DNA of 64,000 nt from Protopterus annectens (GCF_019279795.1 NC_056744.1:1502230667-1502294666), one strand, 5' to 3'. Shown: positions 43,290-55,877, counted from the stretch's first letter. The notes: generated from the letters alone by a model not told the origin. A program made the numbers and translations.

Positions 43290-44560
43290 ACAAGGTGCTC
43301 TTCTTGGCTACAGAGCTGAGGGTTCCACAATAGCTGTGCAATCAAGAATAGTGGAAATGCTTGAAAAATTTCAGAACATGCTGATGTGTTTATACAGATA
43401 ACAGTATAACTGTCTCTGTTGTCATAAGTAATTCCTGTGTTGTGCACACTTGCTGTTCTATATTGCTGGTTTATTTACTATTCTGGACTACTGTCAAAAG
43501 ACTCATTTCTTCCAAGCTGCACATGCCCTTAGCTATTTCTGTGGTCGTCCACTGGTTCTCAGTCCTGCTATACAGTACTTAGAGGTAGAGGTTATTCCTT
43601 CATGCAGGTTAGACTTCAGAGATGGGATTGAGTCTGACCTGAGCAATATCAGAGAATGTTTGGATCCTGCACTGTTTACAAGTGCTAAAAGGTGAGCCTT
43701 TGTTCACGCCTAGTCTAATGACAAAGGCCACACTTTCAAAGATCTGATGTAACATAAGATCCAGGGCTGAAACACTCTTGCTCCTGTTTTTATTTAGTAG
43801 TTTCAGGCACCAGGGCCTTTCCTACTTATCCAGCAAGTTTAAGAAATTATCTTCCACTGAGCCCTGCTGCATCTTTATGACTTTTAACACTCCAGTTTTA
43901 CATTCCACTTTCCTATCTTTTGCTGTCTTCCCGAGCATATACGTTATTAACTATGTATGACTTAGCATAAGGCAAATATATCTGATTATAAATCACAGCC
44001 ATGTGCTCAAATTAGCCTGCAATATTCTGTAACTACTGTACTCTAGTACATTTATTGTGCTTTATGGAGACTGTTTGATACCCCTGTGCTGCCCCTGCAC
44101 TGTAACGTCTGCAGTACACTTTTCTATCCTTTGCTCTTTTCCCCAACAAACATTTTTTTCTATTTTATTCTCTCTTTGCCTACCAAACTACTGATCCCAG
44201 GTCACCTGAGCTGTAGACAGGGCTTTATCCCTTCTCAACATTTTGCTGGCACAATACACATTCTTAACTATATGTGATTTAGTTTAAGGTGCTTTATTAC
44301 ACTTTCTTAATGCATCCCAGCATATGGTGAGTTAAGTGCCATAAAATATCTTGCCCTACTCTATCCTTTTTTTATCTGAGTTATTTAAAAAAAAAATGTA
44401 ACCTTATTAATGAAGCCATGGCCCAAATAAATTTAGTATTCCCTTGGTGACATCACTTTGGGCACAGTTCAATAGACTCTGTTGGACAAGTCTGCAGATG
44501 GACAATATGCATCTTTTAAGTCTATGGATGCATCTCACATTTTCCATGAGTTGATGTCAC
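43290..44560. other. 1.3 kb without a recognisable gene
   Basis: Unique-looking A/T-rich sequence with only short frames. TGGGCCATATTCCAAAAC near 44569 resembles a Harbinger end and may mark the left boundary of H3. Confidence 0.4.
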
Positions 44561-44872
44561 TGAGTCTGTGGGCCATATTCCAAAACAAAGTTACAGACAA
44601 AGCAGCATGCTGAAGGAAGACATCAGCCCTCCAGCTGTGGATGTGATTATGGGAGACATGTTATCTATTCAGTGTAGGATAATTACAAAGTCCGCACACA
44701 CCCATCAGATTCCAAAACACAATTTGCACACCCAATGCAAAGTGCTTCACCGACTGCATTCCAGAATCCTTGGTGAATGCCATATTGCAACCTAAAGAAA
44801 AGAAGCATCTCTGATACAAAGGTGCAGAATCCATATTACTAAAAAATAAAAACAGAATGCAACTATCAGTGA

Positions 44873-46400
44873 ATGAAATATAATAGGTTTTGGTACTGCA
44901 GCCCATACAGGAAGATAGGGCAATCCATTCCAGAGGCAATTAGACACACAGCCAGACTACAAATAAGCCATCTGTCAGAGCAGGAAATCATTGACAGGTA
45001 CTGCTTAGACAGACAGTTGATTCAGGATCTGTGTTCCATGTACACCCTACACATGTCTGTGTGTACATTGTGAAGCAACCCTATACTTATCGAAACCAAA
45101 ATTTATCTGAGCTTAGGTATACTAGTATTCGGACATACCAACAATGTATGTGAGAAGCTGTAGGAGTGTCCCAGACAGCTGCCACTTGCATCCTCTCACA
45201 ACTCCTGACAGCAATGTGCAACAAAGTTAGATGAACATATCTACTTCACATTTACAGTCAGTGACTGGCAAAATGTTGTACACCTGTTCTACAACATCAC
45301 CGACTTCCCCCTTGTCCTCAGTGGAATAGACTACACCCATGTCCCTATTAAAACAGGTCCACTTTTAAATTTCAAAACCCTAAAATCTCAAACTTCAAAA
45401 TCCCAAAGCTCAGAAGTTCAAAGTTTTGGCAGCTCAAAAAAAAACCCACCTAAAACAATAAAACTGCATAAATCACATTTTTGTAGGGGGTCAAGCTCCT
45501 CTGCACCACCATGTGAAGGGCTTCACCCCCTACATCCCCCACTACTTAACTATACCAACTCCAAGATAGCACTACAGTGAAGAGAAAGGTAAAGTTCCCA
45601 TTCTGCACTCTATGGTGATCTCCATTGATAAGTCTTGAGATTTCAAAACTTTGAACTTCTGAACTTCAGGATTTTAAAGTTCGAGGTTTTGGAGTTTTGA
45701 AATTTAGATGTGGACCCCTATTAAACCCCCATGGAACTCGAAGCAGAAAGTTACATAAATAGAAAAGGGTGGCCATCACTGAATTGTCAGGTGGTGTGCT
45801 CAGCAGATGACAGCATAAGAAATATCATGGCAACACACCCTAGCAGTGTCCACAATGCTGCTATATGGAGAGAAAGTGGTCTGAGGGCTGCTTTTCAAAA
45901 TAACAAAACATCAGAGGGATTACTACTCGGTAAATACAGGAACACATCTAGGATGTAAGCAGAATACACCTCCTGTTAAGAGTATGCATGATGGCAACAT
46001 ATATTTTATCTCCCCTCCACCAACAGGTGACTGCTGTTATCCAATAGAGCCATGGCTAATGACTCCACACAAAGCATCATCCAGCCCTGCTAAGGAGGCA
46101 TAGTACAGAGCACAGTCTGCAACAAGAAATACCAATGAGTATGTGTTTTACACACTGAAAGCCATATTCAGATGTCCGGACATATCTGGGGTGCACTTAC
46201 ACCAGAAAAGGCAGTTAAGATGATTACTGTGTGTGCCCCACATGGTGGTTTGCTTGCCATAGTTGTGAGTGACCTAACCCAAGAACCACAGATGTCTGAT
46301 AATGACAGATCACAGCTGTCAGAGGAGGATCAGGAGGACACAGTGGGGGAGAAGAAGCAGCCATGGGCGATGGAGGATGTGACCACAAGTGCTAGCTGAG
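44873..46400 (+). pseudogene. Harbinger H3 transposase, interrupted by a MITE
   Basis: YRKIGQSIPEAIRHTARLQISHLSEQEIIDRYCLDRQLIQDLCSMY is the N-terminal helical region. Then come VFGHTNNVCEKL, and ITDFPLVLSGIDYTHVPIK (to 45352) with the first catalytic Asp. The MITE occupies 45353-45717. The frame resumes (after a 1-nt phase difference) as ELEAESYINRKGWPSLNCQVVCSADDSIRNIMATHPSSVHNAAIWRESGLRAAF (second Asp region) and GKYRNTSRM. An intron ending CCAACAG leads to GDCCYPIEPWLMTP, then FRCPDISG, TPEKAVKMITVCAPH and an acidic tail. Few breaks apart from the MITE. Best-preserved transposase here. Confidence 0.8.
45353..45717. mobile_element. hAT-like MITE, copy 1, in the H3 transposase
   Basis: 365 bp flanked by CTATTAAA at 45345-45352 and 45718-45725 (8-bp duplication). 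The long terminal inverted repeats (about 80 bp, diverged) start ACAGGTCCAC and end GTGGACCC. The interior (ATACCAACTCCAAGATAGCAC, then AAAGGTAAAGTTCCC) is shared with the copy at 56.5 kb. No coding capacity. Confidence 0.85.
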
Positions 46401-46409
46401 ACAACAGGC

Positions 46410-47000
46410 AGTGTCTGACACACACACCTTTGAGTCATGACAAGCCACACATACAGAAGTACAACAAGTAAACAGTGATGTTCATGTGTTGCCCCATTAT
46501 AGCAGTACAGAGCACATCAAATGGAAATGATCCACTAGATGTACACATTGAGCATCATACATAACATAAACATGACATATAACAGTATGAACATATACAA
46601 AACAATAATGAGTGGAACCATCAAATCAGGACACAAGTGACACGGGTATGCATACAGAGTCATAGTGGTGCATGTGTGACTGGCAGACAACAAGGGAACT
46701 TGTAATGTAAATCCCATCCCTATCAGTCCACTATCAAGTTATACAAGCATGAAAGCAAGTCATCACATATTACATTGCTGTCATCAATATCACTATTAAC
46801 ATATGTCAGTGTAAAAGAGGGAATAATTATCAGCAAGGGAATGTAGTCACATAGGTCATTAAAATAACAAAACCCAGTGACATCATACCTGACAACAACC
46901 ACATACAGATGAAATTATCAGTGGTTTGGCCAGCATTCATCATCACAAAGGTGTCAGATTAACACTACAGGACATGCATTAGTTCAACTGTCAGTGTTAC
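46410..47000. other. Spacer, no gene seen
   Basis: A/T- and CA-rich sequence that by analogy with H1 is the Harbinger intergenic region. Confidence 0.4.
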
Positions 47001-47001
47001 T

Positions 47002-47241
47002 CTAAAACATTGTAGGGTACCCACACTGGCAGCTCACACCATGGTCCTGGCTGCCCCTGTCACATCTGGAAACACTCTGCTCACTTTGGTCTACTGAGGA
47101 GCTTGATGTGGTGACACCAGCATGTGGAAACACACTGTGGGAAGGAACGTGACTGTGAGCTAACTGTCTGGTCATGTTGGATGGGCTCACATTAGAACAA
47201 CCAACAGCAGATGTGCATGTACACTGCATCACAGGCACCAA
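47002..47241 (-). pseudogene. Possible C-terminal end of a Harbinger Myb-type gene
   Basis: A 79-codon Ser/Gln-rich frame (TSSSSVDQSEQSVSRCD...) with no domain. It is listed only because it sits where the convergent Myb gene of H3 should end, and because the H1 counterpart is also Ser-rich. It could be chance. Confidence 0.25.
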
Positions 47242-47264
47242 TGTCTGATGGGTAAGTGTGGGTC

Positions 47265-48895
47265 TAACGACCCTTCATAAGGGATGTCAGCAACAACCTG
47301 CTCACCAGTCAACAGGACATCAAAGGCAGATGGAAGGAGTACTTCCATCAGCTTCTGAATGAATAACACCCCACAAAAGCTGTACTGCCCCAGACACAGC
47401 CTATGAGGAGAGAAGAAGAGCAGCCCACCCTAGAAGAAGTAAGAATAGCAATAAATAAAATGACAGGAAAAGCAGCAGGCTCAGATGAGGTCACCGCAGA
47501 TATGATAAAGATGCTGGGTGAGATAGGGAAAAATGGCTCCTGAGGGAGCTCATAGTAGTGTGGACAGAAAGTTGTATCCCAGGTGAATGGAGAACAAACA
47601 TACTCATGCCATTGTACAAGAACAAAGGGGACATCCACAACTGTGGGCAGTACAGAGGTATCAAACTCCTGTCACAATGTATGAAAGTTTTGAAGAGGGC
47701 AATTGATAAACTTATACACAAGAGTAGTAGAACGTAAGATGGGAGATGAGCAATTCAAATTCAGTTCAGGATGCAGCACAACTGACCCGATGTTTGCAGT
47801 GAGACAGATAGTTGAGAAGAAGCTAGAAATGAGGAAAGAATCCAACTGGATATTCTTAGACTTGGAGAAAGCATAAGACAAGGTCCCAAGAAAGCTGATT
47901 TGGGCAGTACTGTGGTTGTTCAAAGTCCCAGAAACATTGTTAGAATTAGTGAAGGCTATGTACAAGGATCCAATGGCTCAAATAGGAACATTGTTCGGTC
48001 CCACAGAGGGGTTCACAGTGGGAATGGGTGTGCACCAGGGTGTAGCTCTGAGCCAACTGCTGTTCATATCGGTGATGGACTACATTAGCAAACAGGTCAG
48101 TGGGGACAGATCAACAAAGTTGCTGTATACAGACAATGTGGCATTACAGGCAGATTCTAAAAAAGAACTTCAACAAAGGATAGGGGAAGGGAATTCAGAA
48201 CTGAAGGTATGTGGAATGAAACTACGTACAGGCAAAACACTGATAATGGCAGTAAACTGGGGAAGTCAGAAGAAGCTGAGAACTGAGATAGAAGGAAATA
48301 TTGAGGAACAGGTTAATAGCTTCAAGCATCTGGGAGGGGCAGTTGAGGAGAAGGGAAGTCTGTATGAAGAGGTCAAAGTTAGAATCAGAGGGGCTGCAGC
48401 CAACTGGCATAGAGTGTAAGGTGTGGTGAATGACAGAAGAATGCCAAAGAAGCTGAAACCTGGGCAGTAAAGGCAGAGCAGATGAGGAAGCTAGAGGTGA
48501 TGGAAATGAAGTGTCTGAGAAGAGTGGTGGGGTGTATGCTGTGGGACAGATGAAGAAATGAGGACATAAGAGCAGAAGCCAAAGTAGCTCCAGTTGCAGA
48601 AAAGATCAAAGAGAACAGATTATGGTTGTTTGGACTCATGTGCAGAAAAAAAACAGAAGTCAACTTGGTGAAGAAGATTTGGTACAGACAGGAAGAAGGT
48701 AAGAAGAAATGAGGGCATCCAGCAAAGAGGTACATGGATTGTGTGAGAGAAGATCTGTGGCAGTCAGGCATGAGTGTCAAAGGAGGCAGGATTGTCACAT
48801 TGAATGAAGAGGGAGATGCTGGTAGCATGACACCCTGACCCCATGTAGAAAAAAATGGGAAAAAGTGGGTCGATCATGATTATGATGTTTCTTTC
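47265..48895 (+). mobile_element. RTE-type LINE, copy R1 (RT and C-terminus)
   Basis: Starts in the region before the RT (VNRTS/DIKGRWKEYFHQLL) and runs through EWRTNILMPLYKNKGD...GQYRGIKLL, VPETLLELVKAMYKDP, GVHQGVALSQLLFISVMDYI and LLYTDNVALQADS (the usual FADD box reads YTDN, so one catalytic Asp is lost). Then come NSFKHLGGAVEE and the C-terminal motif ending DTLTPCR. The 167-codon frame 47916-48419 is open; the rest is in several frames. The 3' tail (ATGATTATGATG) is at 48878-48889. RTE clade is supported by YRGI, HQG and the short C-terminus. Confidence 0.82.
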
Positions 48896-49126
48896 AGTGA
48901 AAACTGGCCCATACTGATAACCTTAGCTGCTGACCTGCAAAAGTTATCCAATAATTGTGGTTTAGGTCCTGTAGCAAACAGGTTACACTGTATAGGAGGT
49001 ATCCCTAGCTGATTCCAAACGGAGCACTGCCTTAAGGCTGGCTAGCTAAATAAAAGATTCTCCAGATTGTTTTTCTCTGTTCTGGTGGCTAGCTATATAC
49101 TGCTTCGCTTCACTCCCTCCTTTACC

Positions 49127-52100
49127 TTCATAGGTTCATAGGTTGGTACTAGGCTATCAGCCCTAGGGCCTATACAAGCCTAGCCATAACAATTCCCTGG
49201 AAATTTCTTCCCACAATATTTATTTCCCTGGACCTCTGTCTAGGCAGGGTGACGTGATCCCCGAGGTGAATTTCCTATCTCCCATCTAATTGTCAAGGAT
49301 CAATTTGAAGAGGGCCAAGGAGGCACTCTGCTTGACATGTATGGGCAGTCTCTTCCAGAGTATGGAGAGTCTCTGGGTCAGGAACCTATCCCCTCCAGCA
49401 CGTCTTGTTCATTGTGATGACAAGGTTTAGACCCCTGGAGCATGTGGCTGTGAGGGATTGGGATTTCTTTAAGTGGAGCATGTACAACAGCTCAGGGTTT
49501 GACATGGCCTTGTATGTTAAGCAAAGATCGCCTCTGAGTAGACGATATGCTACAGGGTATAGCTGGAGTTTTTTTAGATGATCAGCATAGGGCATCTGCT
49601 TTAGGCCTGTGATTCTTTTAGTGAGATATTTGTGTGGCCTTTTCAGCTGTTACAGATATCTTGTAAGGTACATACCAAACTGGGTGTTGTACTCTATAAT
49701 GGGTCTAATGAGGGATGAGTGCAGTGGGACAATGACCTCCTTTTTTCTAGTGATGAGATGTGCCATATAGAAGGATTTCCTGACTGTTGTGGCAATGTGG
49801 TTATTGAGGGTGAGACCACTGTTCATCTGTGTCCCTAGGTCTCTCTTCACACTTTCGGTGTTTAGTATACTGCCACCTATGTGGTAATTCATGGGTATAT
49901 GGTTTTTCCCAAAGGGGATAACTATACATTTCTTGGCATTAAGCTTGAGCCCATGGCTCTGGCACCAAACATCTGTTTCTGTAAGGCCCTTTTGGAGAAT
50001 ATCCACATCATCTGGGGATTCAATAATGGCTCCCAGTTTGCAGTCATCTGCGAACTTTGTTAGCCAGAGTCCCTTATTGCCTTATTGTTGGCCTGTATGT
50101 CAGAGAAGTAGATGCTAAGCAAGAGCGGTCCCAGGACTGAACCCTGAGGGACTCCACTTGTCACCTCTCTGGAGCTGGATTTGGAGTTGGCTACTTTTAC
50201 AATCGGAGTTCCATCAGTAAGCCAGTTGGCAACCCATCGAGTGATGTAGGGACTTATGCCCAGCTTAGTAAGTTTATCTATGATTCCAGAATGGGGGGTG
50301 GTGTCAAAAGCCTTGGTGAGGTCGAGATAGGCTGTGTGGACTTACATACCCTCGTCCACAGCTCTGGAGACTGATTTGAAGAAGTAAATCAGGTTCAGGA
50401 GACTAGAGCAGCCCTTCACAAACCCAAACTGGGTGGGGTCCAGTGTTTGAAGGTTGCCAATGTCTGTTTATAAGTTCCATGATAATGCGTTCCATGCCCT
50501 TGCAGATCAGGCTCGTCAGTCTGATGGGATGGTAGTTCCCAGGATCCAAGGTGGATCCCCTTTGTGGAATGGGATAACTGTAGCTGTGCGCCATTCAGGG
50601 GGCATGAAGCCTGAGGTGAGGCTATGATTAAACAAGACACTTAGGTGAGGTGCCAGTTCATTTTTGTAGTTCATGTAGTACACAGCCCAGGATGTAATGT
50701 GGTCCCATGGATGCTGTATTCTTAGCTTTGGAGAGTGCAGTTTCTAGCTGTGTGGCTGTGATTGCCGGAAATTGGCAATCTTTTGGTATTGGGATGGGTC
50801 CTTTAGGGGGTGAGAGGGGGGAGAAGCTGGCACTAAATTGATCTGCCAGGATATTGGCAATATCCTTGGGATGAGTATATTTAATGCCATTCTGTTGTAG
50901 CTCAGAGCAGATCTGAGCATTGCCATTTAGATTCTTGACAAACTATAGAATGCCTTGTGGTTGTCTGGAATCTTTAGCAATTTTATTTTTGCAACTTGCT
51001 TTGGAGGATTTTATGAGGGATCTCAGCTTCTCACTGAGGCTGGTAAGGGAGTTTTTTTGCATCCTGTTTTCCTCTTTTCTGCAACAGTTTCCTCTTTCTG
51101 CTGTATAGTTTGCTTATGGCAGGGGACCACCAGATTGGCTTCCTTTTTTTGGAGGAGAGCATCTTGGTTCTATTTGGGATGGCATGATTCATGCACGTGT
51201 GGATGTGCTCGTACAGTGCCTTAGTGTAGGATTCAGCAGTCAGACTTTCAGCTCCTGTCTGCATTTGTGTCATGAAGTTTGTCACTTCTGACTTGAGTAC
51301 CATGAAGTTGGCTTTGGAGAAGTTTTTTTACAGAAGTTTCCTTACTGGGGGAATGGGGGTAGGATGTGGGTCAAGGGTGATTAGCATATGGTCAGACCTG
51401 ACCAATGAGGGGGTGACATATGGTGTGGAGCATCTATCTCCAATGTTGGTAATGACCAGGTCTAGGACATTGGAGCCCCTGGTGGGATTGAATTCCAAGA
51501 ACCGTTGGGAAAAGGTATTGGTACCCGAGTAGTTTTCCCGGTTAATGGCAGGGTAGTTGAAATCACCCAGTATTAGGATGTTTGGTTGTATCTTAATATT
51601 TTCCTGCATGTTTAGAAAGGTGTGGTGAAATTCTTGGGGCATGGTGGGGGATCTTTAGCAAGATACAATTTGGATTGTAGTCTTACCTAGTGTTAGTTGC
51701 ACCTGGAGAATTTCAGATGCGTTGTGTTAGGCAACTAGCCTGGAGGTGTGAATATCTTTGATGAATATGGACACTCCTCCACTTTTAGTGTTTCGGTCTT
51801 GGTTTGATGGCCGAAAAGTGTGATAGGAGTTGTAGTCTGGTATTGCAGATGTGTTCTCTGGAGCCCTGAACCAGGTCTCAGTTACTGCACAGATATCAAT
51901 GTTCTCCATTTTTAGGAGTGCCTCAAGAGAGTGCATTTTGAGGTTTAGACTTCTAGCATTGAATAGCATTACCTTCATATTTTGCATGGTTGCATCGGTT
52001 ATGGTGGTGGTTTTGTCCTTTGAACCATGCCTAAAAAAGACACTATAGGGGTGGCAAGAGCTTTAGCCAGTAACCTGAATCCCAGGGGTGAAAGGTGCAC

Positions 52101-52962
52101 ACCATCTCTGGCAAAGCATTGTGGTTTGTCGATCATGTTGTCCCAGGCAGACAGATACTGAATCCCCTTTAAATGACACTAGAAGCTTAAACAGTTGTTG
52201 AAGTCAATCATTTTGTCCTTATACTGTGGTATCATCCTGGGCAAAGGCAGGATGCTACTCTAGGCTAGGGTCATAACTGCATGGGCCACAGGATCTGAGA
52301 GCTCTTCCATGTCTCTTTTCATGTAGTCCAGGGAGGTACGTCTCAAGTCATTCACTCCAACAGGGACAATGACAGAGTCGTATTTGTACTTGTGGATTGA
52401 CTTGAGTGCGTGCGTTATGTGGTGGATCCCGGCACCCGACTGTAATTTTCTCCTTGTTCAGCCTGGTGAGTGGGACATCAGTGTGTCTGACTATAGATTT
52501 GCCTAAGACTAAAGTGTTGGGTGCATTATCTTGTCTTAGGGGCTGTTGTTGGGTGGCACACTAGTGTTGTGAGGTATGTGTCACTTTGGTTGTGACTGGT
52601 GTTTGTTTGCATTTCAGCTTCGGAGGTCCTTGTTGCTTAGACAAGTTAATGTTAAGGGCCTCCGCATATGTGGGTTTAATGTTGCTATGTGTGGGTGTTG
52701 ATGGTATGGGGTTTGAAGGGCTATTGTTGTTTGAGGTGTAGTGCAGGTATTAACCTTCTCCTCTTGACTGTCTAGCACAATCTTGGCTGGAGAGAGCTTT
52801 GCTTCCAGTTTAGCTATGTAAGTGCATCTCTCGCATGTTGTAGTATTGGGTTGTAGGAGGAGAGGGTTGTCTGTGTACATGATGCAGTTGCTGCATTGCC
52901 CCAATATGCCCAGATTCACCAGGTGGACAGGACAAAATCACCAGAAGCTGACCCTTGGACAT
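49127..52962 (-). mobile_element. CR1-type LINE, copy F, antisense, near full length
   Basis: 3' tail (TTCATAGGTTCATAGG on plus) at 49127, ORF1 start codon at 52962. Contains ORF1 with zinc motif and esterase, endonuclease (51987-51031, with GDFNYPAINRENY and SDHMLITLD), RT (LDLTKAFDTTPHSG, SGVPQGSVLG, TKFADDCKLGAI in mixed frames) and the C-terminal region (49595-49386). At about 3.84 kb this is full length or nearly so. Many frame breaks. Closer to copy C than to D and E. Confidence 0.9.
52440..52962 (-). pseudogene. CR1-F ORF1 (zinc motif; esterase with altered nucleophile elbow)
   Basis: Starts MSKGQLLVILS, then after a frame change MNLGILGQCSNCIMYTDNPLLLQ and TCERCTYIAKLEAKLS: two CxxC pairs and the helix, as in copy D. 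The esterase nucleophile block reads LVLGKSIVRH, with Lys in place of the Asp of GDSI (near 52495). The rest continues at lower coordinates (VGVNDLRRTSL, about 52330-52360; ARDGVHLSPLGF near 52100). Several frames, inactive. Confidence 0.75.
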
Positions 52963-53077
52963 GCCTGTTTAGGTGCTTGTTTGTAAAGTACAAGAGCTGT
53001 TTTCCCTTACTTTTGCAAGGTACTTTGCAATTATAGGCTGTTTAGTGCCTACAATTAATTTCTCCTTATTAAGGGTT

Positions 53078-53157
53078 GGGAGGGTGGCCTAATGGTTAAG
53101 GCGTTTGCCTTACAAACACAAGGTTCACTGTTTGAGTTTCACAAGAGTTCTCTCATA
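53078..53157 (+). repeat. tRNA-derived SINE head
   Basis: GGTGGCCTAATGGTTAAGGCGTTTGCCTTACA resembles the A-box half and GTTTGAGTTTCAC a decayed B box. Same type as the units at 57.9-58.1 kb. The body is missing because DIRS-type sequence follows at once. Confidence 0.6.
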
Positions 53158-54690
53158 GGTGGATCTACTCACACAAGACAAGGAGATCTCTCACACATCC
53201 CCACCTGTCCAGTCTTCAACTGACACTGTGGGTGATAGGATTTTGATTCCACATAGACACTTTTTTCTGAGGATGTGTTGCAGGTCCTGCAGGAGGCCAA
53301 GAATCCCACTACTAGGAAATCCTACGTATCCAAATGGAAGAGGTTTTCTGTTTGGTGCCTCTCTCATAACCTGCTGGTTTGTGCTGTTCTTCTATTAAGG
53401 CCCACTTATCAGCCATCTTTGCTTGTCTACCTTTATCTCCTCCTTTAGCTTCTAGATTTGAAGCTAAACAATTTCTTAAGACCCCCCCAGGAAACCTGTT
53501 CCTTCTCCCTGTGATCTTATTTTTATTTATTTTTTTTGGAGAAGTTGACTCAGGCTCCTTTTGAGCCTGCTGCTTCAGCTTTCTTGCAACACTGTTCTTG
53601 GAAGACCATTCTTTTGTTGGCTTTTACTTCTGCCAGATGGGTGTCTGAGCTTCAAGTCATTATGGCTTGTCCTCTTTTTTGTGTTTCACAAGGACAGGGT
53701 GTCCTTGCATACTAATCCTTCTTTTATGCCTAAGGTGGTCAATGAGTTGTCACTTAAATAGGCTATTCTTTTGCACACTTTTTTCACCTGTCCACAATCT
53801 GTCAGTGAGAGGGTGTTGCATACTTTGGATGTACATAGACAACTCAGATTTTATTTGTATAATATTAAGGCTATTAGAAAATCTGATCAGTTGTTTGTTT
53901 CTTTGCATCCTAGGTCCTTAGGATTAGATGTATCCAAACAAACTATTTCTTCTTGGATTTCAAAGGCTGTTTCTTTTTGTTATACTTTTCATGGTAAGAG
54001 CCTTCCTTCTTCTATAAAGGCTCATTCTACTAGAGCTTTGGTTTCTTCTGACATTTTTTTTCAAGGGGTTGGAGACTAATTCTATTCTTGAAGCAGCTAC
54101 CTGAACTTCTATCCATACTTTTACCAAGCACTACAAGTTGGATGGAATCTCCAGAACTACAGCTGGCTTTGCTACAGCCCTTCTTCATTGCTTTTTTGAG
54201 GGCTCTACTGGTCCTTCCTCCTCCCAAGTTTCTTCTTGAGCTTTGGCACTCTCCCATGGTTCTTCTTGAGCTTTGGCACTCTCCCATGGGTAAAGAATAC
54301 TGCAACAGTGAATGGTAGAACATAATACAGTTGTGCAAAATCTTACCATAACAGTAGATGTCCTTTCCTTCAGTGTTGTAGCATTCACTCCACCTTTCCA
54401 TCCCCAAAGTCCTTCTTCATTCCTGGATGTACATGTGACATCCTAGCTTTCCTATTAAGGCAATCAGTTCTGAGGGTGGTATATCCGGATGTTACCTTTA
54501 TGCCCTACACTACATGAGAAGCATACGTGTGACTTTCAGCGTACCTTAAAGCAACAGTAATCTTTGGTATACTGGCCAAACATTAGGCTATCCATGGCAG
54601 GGAATCCCATAGGTTAGGAATACTGCAACAGTGAAGGAAAGGACATCTACTGTCATGGTAAGATTTTACATAACTGTACTATTGACAGAC
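53158..54690 (+). mobile_element. DIRS-type element fossil: tyrosine recombinase region and 3' end
   Basis: A relic of the tyrosine-recombinase order of retroelements related to LTR elements. The recombinase gene is recognisable from VLQEAKNPTTRKSY and KWKRFSVWC (about 53285-53340) to about 54190, in the order usual for DIRS elements. It is broken in several places, and no RT or RNase H part lies in the window. Near the 3' end a sequence of about 55 bp at 54325-54386 recurs inverted at about 54617-54684, consistent with the inverted end repeats of this order. Age: old but still readable. Confidence 0.8.
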
Positions 54691-55800
54691 AGCATTGGCT
54701 TACTCACCAGATGATAAAATGGATAAGTCATACTTGCGTGAGCACTAACATGGTTAAAAATTTTGAGCCCACAACCCATATTTTAAGGGAGACATCACCA
54801 TTCAAACACTGCTGTTGTAACCCCTTCATGTTTGTGCTTTATGATGCTTCTTTTATGGTTTCTTCTGTGGTTTATCAAAAATAATTGATGTTTACAATTT
54901 CACTTCGTCTAAACATTTGCATTTGGAGACAGCATCCAAGTTATGTACTTCCTTTAATGGATGCCATAAGCATTCAAACACAATGCTTAAGTTATCCCTT
55001 TAGGTGTGTGTTGTATAATAACTGTGATATGATTATGTGTGTGGCATCATCAGCTAATGCACAGGTCAGGAGGACCTTGATGTGCGTTGCAACTATTTGA
55101 ATCCAGTAGTGTGAGAGTTGTATTTATTTTGTTCACAATATAGTGGTAACAGGCAAACATGCCTTATTCAACAGATCTTGTGGTGTGATACACTGTGTAA
55201 CAGTAACAAAGTGTCATAGGTCCTGTGCTATGGTATTTTTCTTGTGTTTTTGGATGGGTGAGTGATCTTCATCCAGTAATTTCTGTACTTCCTTATGAGC
55301 ACACCTGATATAATGATGCATGTATCACATACATATGGCCATGGTAATTTGTAAACTTTTGTACTTGTACATCTTTTCAAACAGCAACACATTTCCATCT
55401 GAACATTTACTGACCATTTTGTCTTTCTTGTTGTAAACGACAATGCCAGTGATGTTCCCCATGTCCATTAATGCAGTCCATGCAATGTACAAAAGTATTA
55501 ACCTTTCTTGTCACCTTGGAATACATAAAAGCAAGGGAAACCTATCTGTTGTTGTGCTGTCTGCACACACCCGCTTCTCGATCTCAGGTTTGTGTACTCT
55601 CCTTTGTTCATATTGTGTAAATGAGCCCTGCCTTACCTCAACATGACAACAAAATTTTGTTGTGGTCTCCATCTCAGGCTACGCATTGTGTTGAGTAACT
55701 TGACTTCTTGCATATTTTGTAAAGTTGACCATTCATGCTAGCTCCAGACCAACATGTACACAATGTTAATCATTTCCAGGTCAGTTCTGTGCATGTTTGG
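54691..55800. other. 1.1 kb without a recognisable gene
   Basis: Unique-looking sequence with short chance ORFs; no domain or repeat recognised. Confidence 0.45.

Positions 55801-55803
<3 letters not shown>

Positions 55804-55876
<73 letters not shown>
55804..55876. repeat. (GT)n microsatellite
   Basis: About 70 bp of pure GT. Confidence 0.95.

Positions 55877-55877
<1 letters not shown>

Larger units (their letters stand above)
44569..47241. mobile_element. Harbinger DNA transposon H3 (transposase +), with a nested MITE
   Basis: Opposite orientation to H1 and H2: transposase on plus (44873-46400) and, tentatively, the C-terminal end of a Myb-type gene on minus (47002-47241). A 365-bp MITE sits in the transposase. 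The Myb domain itself is not in the window; an RTE LINE begins near 47265. Outer limits are approximate. Confidence 0.6.
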
